Assembly: GCA_021617435.1 (NCBI GenBank)
Contig: JAJWCP010000057.1
Span: 1-9,173, forward strand
Direction: 5' to 3'
DNA length: 9,173 bases
Source of the DNA: Pseudomonadota bacterium
GTDB taxonomy: Bacteria > Pseudomonadota > Alphaproteobacteria > RF32 > CAG-239
Numbering within the stretch: the stretch's first letter is position 1; the number at the start of each line of letters is the position of its first letter. A program made the position numbers and the translations under genes. Below the pieces are notes generated by a model. It saw nothing but the letters and a program-made list of their open reading frames with translations, searched no databases and was not told the origin of the DNA. Of this stretch, positions 1 through 6,871 are shown piece after piece.

Positions 1-100
1 CAACCTTTCTATTGCTTTATCATATATAATTTTTAGTTGTTTTTCAGGTTAAATTTCAAAAGTTATTTGATATGGGATATTTTTTAGCATTTATAATAAG

Positions 101-132
101 ACCCAAAGAGAAATTTGGTATCCTCTTTGGGT
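101..132 (-). terminator. Terminator-like hairpin behind the cold-shock gene
   Basis: A perfect 10-bp inverted repeat (ACCCAAAGAG at 101-110, CTCTTTGGGT at 123-132) encloses a 12-nt loop. It lies about 40 bp past the stop of the minus-strand cold-shock gene, where a transcription terminator is expected. Read on the minus strand, the downstream sequence is only moderately T-rich, without a clean run of T, so termination may be inefficient or assisted. Confidence 0.5.
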
Positions 133-172
133 GGTTTCGCAATATAACATGAGTGATAATGAGTCGGTTTAT

Positions 173-376
173 TTATGCCACTCTGATATTACCGGCGGCA
201 ATGCGACCGCGGTCATCATAAAGCTCGTAGCTGACTTGCTGCCCTTCATAGAGCTTTTTTAATCCTATTTCTTCTAACTTCGTGATATGAACAAATACGT
301 CTTTGCCGCCATTTTCCGGCATGATAAATCCGTATCCTTTGCGGCAGTTAAACCACTTAACAGTTCCTTTTGTCAT
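173..376 (-). CDS. csp: Cold-shock domain protein (CspA family), 67 aa
   Basis: This is a single cold-shock domain, a five-stranded OB-fold that binds single-stranded RNA or DNA in the cytoplasm and acts as an RNA chaperone. The 67-residue length is normal for the family. The N-terminus MTKGTVKWFN, the RNP1-type motif KGYGFI and the RNP2-type motif VFVHI are all present, followed by the usual EGQQVSYEL strand. The ATG at 376 is chosen because the family begins at this residue and a strong AGGAGG lies just upstream; an in-frame ATG seven codons further out would place that site inside the gene. Cys replaces the more common Ala or Ser before RKGYGF (WFNCRKGYGF). The gene stands alone with a promoter candidate and a downstream hairpin. 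Which Csp paralogue it is, and whether it is cold-induced, cannot be decided; no long CspA-type 5' leader is evident. Confidence 0.95.
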   Translation of the reverse strand: MTKGTVKWFNCRKGYGFIMPENGGKDVFVHITKLEEIGLKKLYEGQQVSYELYDDRGRIAAGNIRVA

Positions 377-380
377 TTTA

Positions 381-386
381 CCTCCT
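381..386 (-). promoter_or_regulatory. Ribosome binding site fixing the csp start
   Basis: On the minus strand AGGAGG lies four bases before the ATG at 376. This consensus Shine-Dalgarno sequence decides for the shorter start, because the upstream in-frame ATG (397) would encode across it. Confidence 0.8.
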
Positions 387-417
387 AACAGTAACAATAA
401 CTATTTTTTTGTGTATG

Positions 418-447
418 TTTATACATTTTACACTTTACTTTAGTAAA
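418..447 (-). promoter_or_regulatory. Candidate sigma70-type promoter of csp
   Basis: On the minus strand TTTACT (442-447) and TATAAA (418-423) are separated by 18 bp. Transcription would begin about 35 bases before the start codon. The region is very AT-rich, so chance matches are likely. Confidence 0.3.
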
Positions 448-554
448 AAATTTTTTGGAATATCAAATTTTTATAACATGACATTATATTTTGCGGATAA
501 GCAGAATAGGAAAATTTTACTCGTTCGTAGGCTTAAATCATAAGTCCCATATAT

Positions 555-586
555 CCAAAAAAAGGCATAATACCTCCTTTTTTTGG
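555..586 (-). terminator. Intrinsic terminator, probably usable in both directions
   Basis: A perfect 11-bp inverted repeat (CCAAAAAAAGG at 555-565, CCTTTTTTTGG at 576-586) encloses a 10-nt loop. The mirrored A and T runs give the shape of a bidirectional rho-independent terminator. It lies 25 bp past the stop of the large minus-strand gene and directly follows the tRNA-like CCA end. It may originally have been the terminator of that tRNA gene and now serves the large gene; that history is inference. Confidence 0.7.
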
Positions 587-611
587 TTGGAACTATAGGA
601 TTTGAACCTAT
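584..611 (-). pseudogene. 3' end of a tRNA gene (T-arm, acceptor 3' strand, CCA), 5' part missing
   Basis: On the minus strand the bases form a complete tRNA 3' end: T-stem ATAGG (611-607), seven-base T-loop TTCAAAT (606-600) matching the canonical TTCRANY, T-stem partner CCTAT (599-595), a seven-base acceptor strand AGTTCCA (594-588), discriminator A (587) and encoded CCA (586-584). The matching 5' acceptor TGGAACT, D-arm and anticodon arm are absent; upstream lies the coding sequence of the large gene instead. The first T-stem base is also the last base of that gene's stop codon. Such a remnant is what remains at the far end of an element integrated into a tRNA gene, or after a rearrangement. 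The amino-acid identity cannot be read without the anticodon; the inferred U1:A72 pair and A73 do not settle it. Confidence 0.75.
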
Positions 612-3600
612 TAACTGCGGCCGGTGTTGTTGGCATTGATAGCAGTGTTGGTGTTAGTTGTTATTTTAACCGGAGCTGGTTTATCGGCAGGGGCATGTTG
701 TTGTGCCGCAGTACCGCGTCCGCTTAAATTTTTGAGCTTGTCAACCGTGCTTTCAGTGGCTTCTTTGCCGCTGACCAACTGCTCGTTACGTCCCTCCGGT
801 GCTGAGGTTTCAACCGGATTGCCGTTAACACTGGCATTTATTACTTTGTTATCATCGGTTACAGTGTATGAAACTTTGTTATTGCCGTGAGTTTCGCTGA
901 TGGAAATATCGCCGTTTTTATGGAATTTAACTTTATCATACCTTTGTAATGATTCGTCAAGGTTAGAAGCGTCTGTGGTAACAACCGTTCTTTGGCCGTT
1001 TTCGGTGCCGACAATTTTGGCGGTGCCGTCACTGTTGATTTTGATTTTTTTGATTTCAAAATCCGGCTTTTGTGTAGGTTCGGCATTTTCTGCGGCAGCA
1101 TTTTGAGCCGCGGCTTCAGCGCTTGCCATGCTGCCTTGCTCAGCGGTTTGTTCTTTGGTAGGCTGAATATTTTCGGCGGCATTTTCAGCGCCGGAGGCTG
1201 CATTTTCAGCAACAGGCGCCGGAGTGTCAGCAACAGGCGCCGGAGTGTCAGCAACTGAATCGTTCTGAGCAGAGCGGGCGGCACTGTATGCTTTGGCGGC
1301 GGCTTCCATTTTTTCAGCGTCTTGTCCGACAAAGTTGCCGCGCTCGTCAAAACGTTCGCCGGCAAATTTTACCAATTCGGCTTTTTGCTCAGGGGTAATG
1401 TCGCCTTTATCCCAAGCCTCTTGCAACTGGCGCGAGTTCATCCAATCATTGCCTTTTTGATCCAAAATGGCGTTGGCTTCACGCGGGTCGCGCAGGAACA
1501 GCATCTTGATGTCATGCGCTTGTTCGTTGGTTAAGTTGTTAACATCAATGGCTTCCGCAGGCGTTGGAGCGGTATTATCTGTACTGGTGTTTTCAGACTG
1601 AGCAGGCGCTACGGTTTCACTGTTGCCTTCATTACGCAACGGAATTTCCGGTCCGTTCGGGGCTTGAGGTTGTTCAATGCCGCCGGATAGCCCCTCTGAT
1701 ATGGTTTTGCCCCAATCGGTTACTTGCGGCTGAGCTTGTTCGGCTTCAGGCGCTAAAACATGTTCAGGAACAAACTCTGCTGTTGTTGGCTCAGTGATTT
1801 GCGGTTGAGCAACTGCCTCGGTATTGAGCGAATCGGCAACCGGGGTTGGAGGCGTGGGGTTCGGAGTTTCGGCAAAAGCCTCAGTGGCTATACCGTTAAG
1901 CTCTTTACCTGCCCAAACGGCTGCGGCAAAGGCGGCGCCGGAAATAGCAATGGTTTTGGCGGCTGCCCAAACTTTTTTGCCTTTAGAGCCTTTGGTGTTT
2001 TTGTAAGCATTTGCGCCTTGGTTAATGGCTCCGGCTGCGGCTAGAGCCATACCGCTGCTGGCGCGGGCGGCATGAACGGCGGCGTTAGCGCCTAATCCGC
2101 CGATACCGATGGCAACAGTGGCGGCTCCCATAAGCGCTCCTGCGGTTTTAAGTTTGTTCTTTTTCACGTAATTCCACAGATTATCGGGCTTTTCACCTTT
2201 AATCAGGGCGTCATTACGAGCTTTTTTGTAATCTTTAAAGTATTTATAAGAGGTGTTGGCAAAAGATGCGGTTGCCACCAAAGCCACACCGGCAGGTCCC
2301 ATAGTGGCGCCTGCCACTGAGTATATGGTACTCCATCCGGCTGATTTGGCCGCTGTTTTCAAAACGGAATATATGGCGCCGTATTTTTTGCTTAATTTAT
2401 CGTCTAAATTTTTTACTCGGGAACTGAAGGCTTTAGCCGGAGCTTCATATCCGGGTTTTTTACCTTCAACTTTAACGGCGTTTTCAAGGCGGTTGGTTTT
2501 AGCAGCCTGCCAACCGACAATACTTTCCTGATTAACTTTTATCGGCTTTTTGTCTTTGGCGGCAGCGGTCATTTCATCAAACATTTTGCCAAAGTCTTTT
2601 TCAGAAATTTGTCCTTTGGAAACTTTATCGGCATAAACTATTTGTACCAAATTGTTGCGTAAACGGTCGGCGTATTCTTTTTTGAAATCTTCGGGGCTGA
2701 TGCCGTTGCGCGAAGTGTTGGCCAAATACATTTCCGTTTCGCGTCTGACTTGTTCGCGGAACAGTTCAATATCACTGTCTTTGGTGTTTTGGTCAACTTT
2801 TTTACGACCGAATGCCGACAATTTGCCTTCAATTTGCAGGCTGTTTAAAACGTTGTAAATGTCTTGAAATTCTTTGTCTTTAAGCGGAGCTTGCAGTTTG
2901 TATGCGTTGCGGGCGTCGGCAAGCAGCGCGGTTTTGCCCTCAATGACTGAGTCTTTGGGTTTTTGCGGCGAATCTTTAACGGCGTTTAACACATATTCAA
3001 AGTTTTTGAAATCTTTGTGTTCAAGCGATGTGGTACTTTTGACGCGTGAAGCGGCCATTTCTAAAAGTTTTTTGCGGCGATCTTCATCTAATTCTTTGCA
3101 CTGCAAGGCGCCGGCCAAAACTGAAAGTTCCGGTACGTTTTTGGAAGCTTCCGCGCTTTGAATAATGCCGACCACATCTTGCAAATCAGTCGGAGCTTGT
3201 AATTTTTCTTCCCGCAATTCAAGGGTAAAAATTTGTCCGTCAGAAGGCATACCGTCAAGCGAGGCAAGATTCTTTTCAACAGTTTCAGGTGATTGCAGGT
3301 GCTCTTGGTCTAAACCGAAAGATTCTTCAAAAAGGGCGAGTTCCTGCTTAACCTGAGAGATGGCGGTGTTCAGGATTTTGTCATCTTGTTTAACCTTATC
3401 GCTGTTAGGATATTGTTTTACTAAATCAAGCAATTCGCTGAAGGCGTAAGTTTCTTCAATGCCGGCGAGGGTTTCTTTGCCGGTGGCGTATTTTTCAGCC
3501 TGAGCCAGGATATGCTCGTCAAGTTTGGCCCCGGCGGCGTTGGTTTGCTCGTTGGGAACGGCGTTAAGCGCGCGGCGCAGAGTTGCCAATTCAGACGGCT

Positions 3601-4162
3601 GAAGGTCATTTAGTTTTTTCATGACTTCAAGTGCGTTATATTTATTAATCGGAGCCTTATTATTGTTGATGTCATCAAGCTCGGCAGTCGGTTTTTGAGG
3701 AGCAGGGTTGTTTGCTATGGGCTTGGATTCGGCAGTGTTAACAGGTTGAGAAACTGATACGTTTTCAGCAGTCGGTGCCGGAGTTGGCGCCGGTTCAGCG
3801 GAAGCGGCGGTGTTGGCGGCGGACTGCAGTTTGCTGATTTTATCCATCAATTCGCCGTTTTTGCCGTCAAATTTGCCCATATCGCTGTTTGCATAAGCCG
3901 CAATCAAGCCTTTAATGCTGTCAAGCTCATAAGGAGACATTTTTTCCAAATCTTCAGGAGATAAAGCCTCAAGTCTTTCTTTAGCCAGAGTTGCCAAAAT
4001 GTTATATGCGGGTTGGTTCTTTTCATTTTCGGCAAAGTTGTTATTTTCAGTTCCGAAAGCTTGGTGCATGTCCCAGATATTTTCAATGGTTAAAGTGTCA
4101 TAATCAACTGTTTCAAGAGCAGTACGCACTTCTTCGGCAGTCAAATTTTTGTAATCAGCCAT
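611..4162 (-). CDS. Very large protein of unknown function with helical repeats and a hydrophobic Gly/Ala-rich centre, 1183 aa
   Basis: I do not recognise this protein. There is no N-terminal signal peptide. Residues 20-115 and 185-450 hold about six to seven degenerate helix pairs sharing an xxEL..L..ALNAV start and a later K.L....A stretch, for example PSELATLRRALNAVPN near 189, FSELLDLVKQYPN near 241, VPELSVLAGALQ near 343, FKNFEYVLNAVKD near 385 and KEFQDIYNVLNSL near 430. Residues 117-160 are a Pro/Ala linker. Residues 612-640, 672-715 and 731-757 are hydrophobic, Gly/Ala-rich segments separated by Lys-rich loops; they could be membrane helices or packed helical hairpins. Residues 764-875 and 965-1032 are low-complexity Pro/Ala/Glu linkers flanking a helical block (872-962). 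Residues 1033-1115 are polar and probably beta-rich. Only one Cys (355) is present. The ATG at 4162 is chosen over an in-frame TTG at 4177, which lies in the ribosome binding site. The gene faces away from ffh, has its own promoter, and ends on a tRNA remnant. It could be a surface, envelope-linked or host-interaction protein; nothing here proves any of these. Confidence 0.9.
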   Translation of the reverse strand: MADYKNLTAEEVRTALETVDYDTLTIENIWDMHQAFGTENNNFAENEKNQPAYNILATLAKERLEALSPEDLEKMSPYELDSIKGLIAAYANSDMGKFDGKNGELMDKISKLQSAANTAASAEPAPTPAPTAENVSVSQPVNTAESKPIANNPAPQKPTAELDDINNNKAPINKYNALEVMKKLNDLQPSELATLRRALNAVPNEQTNAAGAKLDEHILAQAEKYATGKETLAGIEETYAFSELLDLVKQYPNSDKVKQDDKILNTAISQVKQELALFEESFGLDQEHLQSPETVEKNLASLDGMPSDGQIFTLELREEKLQAPTDLQDVVGIIQSAEASKNVPELSVLAGALQCKELDEDRRKKLLEMAASRVKSTTSLEHKDFKNFEYVLNAVKDSPQKPKDSVIEGKTALLADARNAYKLQAPLKDKEFQDIYNVLNSLQIEGKLSAFGRKKVDQNTKDSDIELFREQVRRETEMYLANTSRNGISPEDFKKEYADRLRNNLVQIVYADKVSKGQISEKDFGKMFDEMTAAAKDKKPIKVNQESIVGWQAAKTNRLENAVKVEGKKPGYEAPAKAFSSRVKNLDDKLSKKYGAIYSVLKTAAKSAGWSTIYSVAGATMGPAGVALVATASFANTSYKYFKDYKKARNDALIKGEKPDNLWNYVKKNKLKTAGALMGAATVAIGIGGLGANAAVHAARASSGMALAAAGAINQGANAYKNTKGSKGKKVWAAAKTIAISGAAFAAAVWAGKELNGIATEAFAETPNPTPPTPVADSLNTEAVAQPQITEPTTAEFVPEHVLAPEAEQAQPQVTDWGKTISEGLSGGIEQPQAPNGPEIPLRNEGNSETVAPAQSENTSTDNTAPTPAEAIDVNNLTNEQAHDIKMLFLRDPREANAILDQKGNDWMNSRQLQEAWDKGDITPEQKAELVKFAGERFDERGNFVGQDAEKMEAAAKAYSAARSAQNDSVADTPAPVADTPAPVAENAASGAENAAENIQPTKEQTAEQGSMASAEAAAQNAAAENAEPTQKPDFEIKKIKINSDGTAKIVGTENGQRTVVTTDASNLDESLQRYDKVKFHKNGDISISETHGNNKVSYTVTDDNKVINASVNGNPVETSAPEGRNEQLVSGKEATESTVDKLKNLSGRGTAAQQHAPADKPAPVKITTNTNTAINANNTGRS
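1206..1255 (-). repeat. 21-bp in-frame tandem repeat in the large gene
   Basis: Two identical 21-bp copies (1206-1226 and 1227-1247) and a partial third (to 1255) encode VADTPAP twice plus VA, around residues 970-985. This is a linker in the low-complexity part of the protein. The exact nucleotide identity suggests recent slippage, so copy number may vary between strains. Confidence 0.9.
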
Positions 4163-4168
4163 AATATA

Positions 4169-4175
4169 TCTCCTC
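4169..4175 (-). promoter_or_regulatory. Ribosome binding site fixing the start of the large gene
   Basis: On the minus strand GAGGAGA stands six bases before the ATG at 4162. A longer reading frame could begin at a TTG at 4177, but that codon overlaps this Shine-Dalgarno sequence and has no site of its own, so the ATG is preferred. Confidence 0.75.
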
Positions 4176-4196
4176 AAAAAAACTCATATTAATTGC

Positions 4197-4225
4197 AGTA
4201 TATACGCAACTGGCTAAAAAAGCAA
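4197..4225 (-). promoter_or_regulatory. Candidate promoter of the large gene
   Basis: On the minus strand TTGCTT (4220-4225) and TATACT (4197-4202) are separated by 17 bp. The -10 element matches five of six consensus bases and the -35 only three. Transcription would start about 28 bases before the ATG. It is divergent from, and about 40 bp away from, the ffh promoter. Confidence 0.4.
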
Positions 4226-4267
4226 TAAAAATATAATTTTGTCAAATTTGAATATGCTAAAAAAGTC

Positions 4268-4296
4268 TTGACTTGTAGGGGAAAAGCTTGTATAAG
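4268..4296 (+). promoter_or_regulatory. Sigma70-type promoter of the ffh operon
   Basis: TTGACT (4268-4273) and TATAAG (4291-4296) are separated by an ideal 17 bp, each matching five of six consensus bases. Transcription is expected near 4303, giving ffh an untranslated leader of about 170 bases. This is the best promoter match I found in the window. Confidence 0.7.
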
Positions 4297-4329
4297 CGAA
4301 ACAAATTTGTAAAATTTTGTATACATATC

Positions 4330-4418
4330 CACTCCAAGGAGTGCCGCCAGTCAGCGAGGGTTCGCACACTGGTGTGCAATATTTTATATAAGTATACTTG
4401 TTTGAGGCGGCGGTATAC
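4330..4418 (+). promoter_or_regulatory. Structured 5' leader of ffh, candidate cis-regulatory RNA or small RNA
   Basis: Several complementary segments crowd the leader between the promoter and ffh. CACTC and GAGTG close a hairpin at 4330-4343. CCAGT (4347-4351) pairs with ACTGG (4368-4372) and continues, after a small internal loop, with GCGA/TCGC around a GGGT loop. A competing hairpin pairs GCACA (4364-4368) with TGTGC (4373-4377) and cannot form together with the previous one. GCCGCC (4343-4348) can pair at long range with GGCGGC (4406-4411), and GTATAC occurs at 4319-4324, 4392-4397 and 4413-4418. It does not show the conserved SRP RNA core, and I cannot match it to a named riboswitch. 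It could equally be a separate small RNA from the same promoter. Confidence 0.45.
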
Positions 4419-4427
4419 AAGGTTTTA

Positions 4428-4475
4428 ATGATGATAAAATTAATCCGGTTGCGACCGATAAGGAAAGATATTTAA
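4428..4475 (+). CDS. Possible leader peptide ORF upstream of ffh, 15 aa
   Basis: An ATG at 4428 opens a 15-codon frame (MMIKLIRLRPIRKDI) whose TAA shares its last base with the ffh ATG in the junction TAATG. AAGG at 4419-4422 lies a plausible five bases upstream. A stop/start overlap of this kind commonly lets terminating ribosomes reinitiate on the next gene. The peptide is basic and short. Chance is a real alternative, because a 15-codon frame in AT-rich DNA is not rare; the overlap is the main support. Confidence 0.3.
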   Translation: MMIKLIRLRPIRKDI

Positions 4476-5848
4476 TGTTTGAGGCTTTGACCGATAAATT
4501 AACTTCAGCTTTTGCCAAAATTACCTCGCGGGGTGTTTTGAGCGAAAAAGACGTTGATAGCGCTATGCGCGAAATCAGAATCGCCCTTTTGGAAGCCGAT
4601 GTTTCGTTGCCGGTGGTCAAACAATTTATTGCGCAAGTTAAAGAACAGGCTTTGGGCGAAAAGGTTATCAAATCGGTTCAGCCGGGGCAGATGGTGGTTA
4701 AAATTGTGCATGACGAGCTGGTTAAGTTGCTTGGTGATGAATCATCAGAGCTTAACTTTAACGCGCCGGCTCCAGTGGTGTTTTTAATGGTTGGTCTGCA
4801 AGGCTCAGGTAAAACCACAACGTCTGCTAAAATTGCCGCCCGCCTAAAGAAAAATAAAAAAGTTTTGCTCGCCTCGCTTGACGTATATCGTCCGGCGGCG
4901 CAAGAACAATTGGCGCAACTCGGTAAACAAATTAATGTTGATGTTTTACCGATAGTTAAAGGTGAAAAACCGCTTGAAATTACCAAACGCGCGTTAAAAG
5001 ATGCTCGCAACGGGGTTTATGATGTGTTGATTTTGGATACCGCGGGTCGTTTGCACATAGATAATGTGTTAATGGACGAGGTCGCGGCGGTTAAAAAGCT
5101 TTCGGAACCGACTGAAACATTGTTGGTGGCTGACGCCTTAATCGGGCAGGATGCTTGTAATGTTGCCAAAGAATTTAATGAAAAAGTCGGCATAACCGGT
5201 ATTGTATTAACCCGTATTGACGGCTCGTCCCGCGCCGGCGCGGCGTTGTCCATGAAAATGGTTGCCGGCGTGCCGATTAAGTTTTTGGGCGTGGGCGAAA
5301 AACTTGACGAGATTGAAGAATTTCATGCCGACCGAATCGCCGGCCGTATTTTAGGGCAGGGCGATGTGGTTTCATTGGTTGAAAAGGCCATGGAAAAATT
5401 TGATAAAGCAGAAACGGAAAAAATGACGGCAAAAATGATGCAGGGTCATTTTGACTTAAACGATATGCTTAATCAGTTGCGGCAGATAAAAAAATTGGGG
5501 AGCATGGGGAGCATTATGGCAATGATTCCGGGGCTTTCCAAATTTAAGAATCAGATTGAACAAGCCGGTATCGGGGATAATCTGATTAAAAAGCAAGAGG
5601 CGATTATTCTTTCCATGACTAAACAGGAAAGAAAAAATCCCGATATCATCAAGGCTTCCCGCAAAAAAAGAATTGCGGAAGGTTCAGGTGTGGAAGTTCA
5701 TGAGGTGAACAAACTGCTTAAATCATACGAGCAGATGTCAACCATGATGAAGAAAATGGGAAAATTCGGCGGAATGGCAGGGTTTTCTCAAATGATAAAA
5801 AGAAACTCGGCGGGCGGTATGTTCGGCGGGTTCGGAAAACGGTTTTAG
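4475..5848 (+). CDS. ffh: Signal recognition particle GTPase Ffh, 457 aa
   Basis: Ffh is the protein subunit of the bacterial SRP. With 4.5S RNA it binds signal sequences of nascent membrane proteins and, through paired GTP hydrolysis with FtsY, delivers ribosomes to the Sec/YidC machinery. The N domain covers about 1-95. The G domain follows, with the P-loop GLQGSGKT (107-114), DVYRPAAQEQL (136-146), DTAGR (188-192), TRID (246-249) and FLGVGEKLDEIEEF (270-283). The Met-rich M domain (about 307-440) includes the RNA-binding RKNPDIIKASRKKRIAEGSG and repeated Met/Gly motifs. The length is typical. The DGSSRAGAAL stretch differs from the DGDxRGGAAL form I expect in SRP GTPases. The ATG at 4475 has AGGA ten bases upstream and opens at the family N-terminus. 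It is the first gene of the operon, with its own promoter and a long leader. Stop is TAG. Confidence 0.98.
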   Translation: MFEALTDKLTSAFAKITSRGVLSEKDVDSAMREIRIALLEADVSLPVVKQFIAQVKEQALGEKVIKSVQPGQMVVKIVHDELVKLLGDESSELNFNAPAPVVFLMVGLQGSGKTTTSAKIAARLKKNKKVLLASLDVYRPAAQEQLAQLGKQINVDVLPIVKGEKPLEITKRALKDARNGVYDVLILDTAGRLHIDNVLMDEVAAVKKLSEPTETLLVADALIGQDACNVAKEFNEKVGITGIVLTRIDGSSRAGAALSMKMVAGVPIKFLGVGEKLDEIEEFHADRIAGRILGQGDVVSLVEKAMEKFDKAETEKMTAKMMQGHFDLNDMLNQLRQIKKLGSMGSIMAMIPGLSKFKNQIEQAGIGDNLIKKQEAIILSMTKQERKNPDIIKASRKKRIAEGSGVEVHEVNKLLKSYEQMSTMMKKMGKFGGMAGFSQMIKRNSAGGMFGGFGKRF

Positions 5849-5907
5849 GCTTTAGCCATAAGGCTTGAAACTATTAAATTAATTAATTTTAGAAAGGACA
5901 AAATAAA

Positions 5908-6288
5908 ATGGCAGTTCGTATCAGACTTTCAAGAGGCGGTTCCAAAAAACGCCCGTTTTATCGTATCGTTGTTGCCGATCAACGTGCACCGCGTGATGGC
6001 AGATTTATTGAAAAATTAGGCACCTACAATCCGTTGTTGCCCAAAGATCATGCCGAACGCATGGTTGTTGATCAGGAAAAAGTTGCAGAATGGCTCAAAA
6101 AAGGCGCTCAGCCGACTGAAAGACTTCAGAAGTTGTTTGCCGGTTTGGGTTTGTGCTCTGCTCCGGTTATTCATGATCAGCCGAAAAAGTCAGCTCCGCG
6201 CGCTAAAACGGTTGAAAGAATGAAAGAAAAAGAAGCTAAAGCTAAAGCAGCTGCTGAAGCAGCCGCAGCCGAATCTTCTGCTGAATAA
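5908..6288 (+). CDS. rpsP: 30S ribosomal protein S16, 126 aa
   Basis: S16 binds 16S rRNA early in assembly of the small subunit. The N-terminus MAVRIRLSRGGSKKRPFYRI, then VVADQRAPRDGRFIEKLGTY and the WLKKGAQPTERLQKL helix are diagnostic. The conserved core takes about 85 residues. The remaining 40 or so are a Lys/Ala/Glu-rich tail (ending MKEKEAKAKAAAEAAAAESS plus AE), longer than in E. coli but in keeping with alphaproteobacterial S16 proteins. AAAGGA nine bases before the ATG supports the start. It follows ffh by 59 bp and precedes rimM by 31 bp, with no terminator between. Confidence 0.98.
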   Translation: MAVRIRLSRGGSKKRPFYRIVVADQRAPRDGRFIEKLGTYNPLLPKDHAERMVVDQEKVAEWLKKGAQPTERLQKLFAGLGLCSAPVIHDQPKKSAPRAKTVERMKEKEAKAKAAAEAAAAESSAE

Positions 6289-6319
6289 TTATTTAAGGTT
6301 ATTTTAAAGGCAGCCGGTA

Positions 6320-6871
6320 ATGACTACAATGAATGAAAAACGAGTTTGTTTGGGTGCTATTGTCGGAGCTCACGGCATCAGGGGTGAGGTTAAAGTTAAA
6401 AGCTGGACCGAAACCGACCGTGACATCGGTGCGTATGGCGCTTTGCAAAACAAAGACGGCACAAAATCATTTGTACTCAAAGTTACCGGTCATAGTAAAG
6501 AATTGTTGCGCTGCAAAATTAAAGGGGTTGACGACCGTAATGCCGCTGAGGCTTTAATCGGAACGGAACTTTATGTTAATCGCGATGTTTTACCGCAGCT
6601 TGAAGAGGAAGAATATTACCAAACTGATTTAATCGGGCTTGATGTAATTGAGCAATCTTCAGGGCAAAACATCGGCAAAGTGGCGGGAATATATAATTTC
6701 GGCGCCGGTGATATTTTGGAAATTAAACTGAAAAGCACCGCTAAAACCGAGATGATTCCGTTTACCAAACAATATGTTCCGGAAGTTAAAATTGCAGATG
6801 GCTGCGTGGTGGTTTCAAGCGCTTTAATTAATTTTACGGGTGATGATGAGGAAAGCGGTAATGAAGGTTAA
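6320..6871 (+). CDS. rimM: 16S rRNA processing protein RimM, 183 aa
   Basis: RimM helps mature the 3' domain (head) of the 30S subunit and contacts S19. The N-terminal RimM domain shows the hallmark VGAHGIRGEVKVKSWTE (about residues 15-31), and a C-terminal PRC-barrel starts after EEEEYYQTDLIGLDV, including GKVAGIYNFGAGDILEI and the IPFTKQYVPEV loop. The length is normal. The ATG at 6320 is preferred because AAAGG lies nine bases upstream; another in-frame ATG at 6329 would add three missing residues but sits too far from the site. The end overlaps trmD by 11 bases, suggesting translational coupling. Confidence 0.96.
   Translation: MTTMNEKRVCLGAIVGAHGIRGEVKVKSWTETDRDIGAYGALQNKDGTKSFVLKVTGHSKELLRCKIKGVDDRNAAEALIGTELYVNRDVLPQLEEEEYYQTDLIGLDVIEQSSGQNIGKVAGIYNFGAGDILEIKLKSTAKTEMIPFTKQYVPEVKIADGCVVVSSALINFTGDDEESGNEG
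6848..6854 (+). promoter_or_regulatory. Ribosome binding site fixing the trmD start
   Basis: GAGGAAA inside the 3' end of rimM lies six bases before the ATG at 6861. In-frame ATG codons further upstream (from 6840) would place this site within the gene and add residues not found in TrmD proteins. Confidence 0.7.

Noticed and set aside
1..172. A possible gene end at the left edge
   Set aside because: Apart from the hairpin at 101-132 the stretch is AT-rich with no coding frame or recognisable signal.
584..665. A complete tRNA gene on the minus strand
   Set aside because: Only the T-arm and 3' acceptor are present. No TGGAACT 5' strand, D-arm or anticodon arm is found at tRNA spacing upstream.
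859..1365. A 168-residue open frame on the minus strand
   Set aside because: It lies wholly within the large gene in a shifted frame on the same strand, has biased Leu/Lys/Pro composition and no ribosome binding site. The large gene's frame explains the region.
4330..4420. SRP (4.5S) RNA next to ffh
   Set aside because: The structured leader lacks the conserved asymmetric loop and GGAA-capped core of SRP RNA, so proximity to ffh is not enough.
4384..5253. Antisense open frames opposite ffh (4384-4671, 4678-5010, 5017-5253)
   Set aside because: They are shadows of the strongly conserved ffh coding sequence and resemble no protein I know.
5865..5893. Promoter in front of rpsP (TTGAAA, 17 bp, TTTAGA)
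   Set aside because: The -10 is poor, the stretch is low-complexity AT, and the start would fall on the ribosome binding site. Operon transcription from the ffh promoter suffices.
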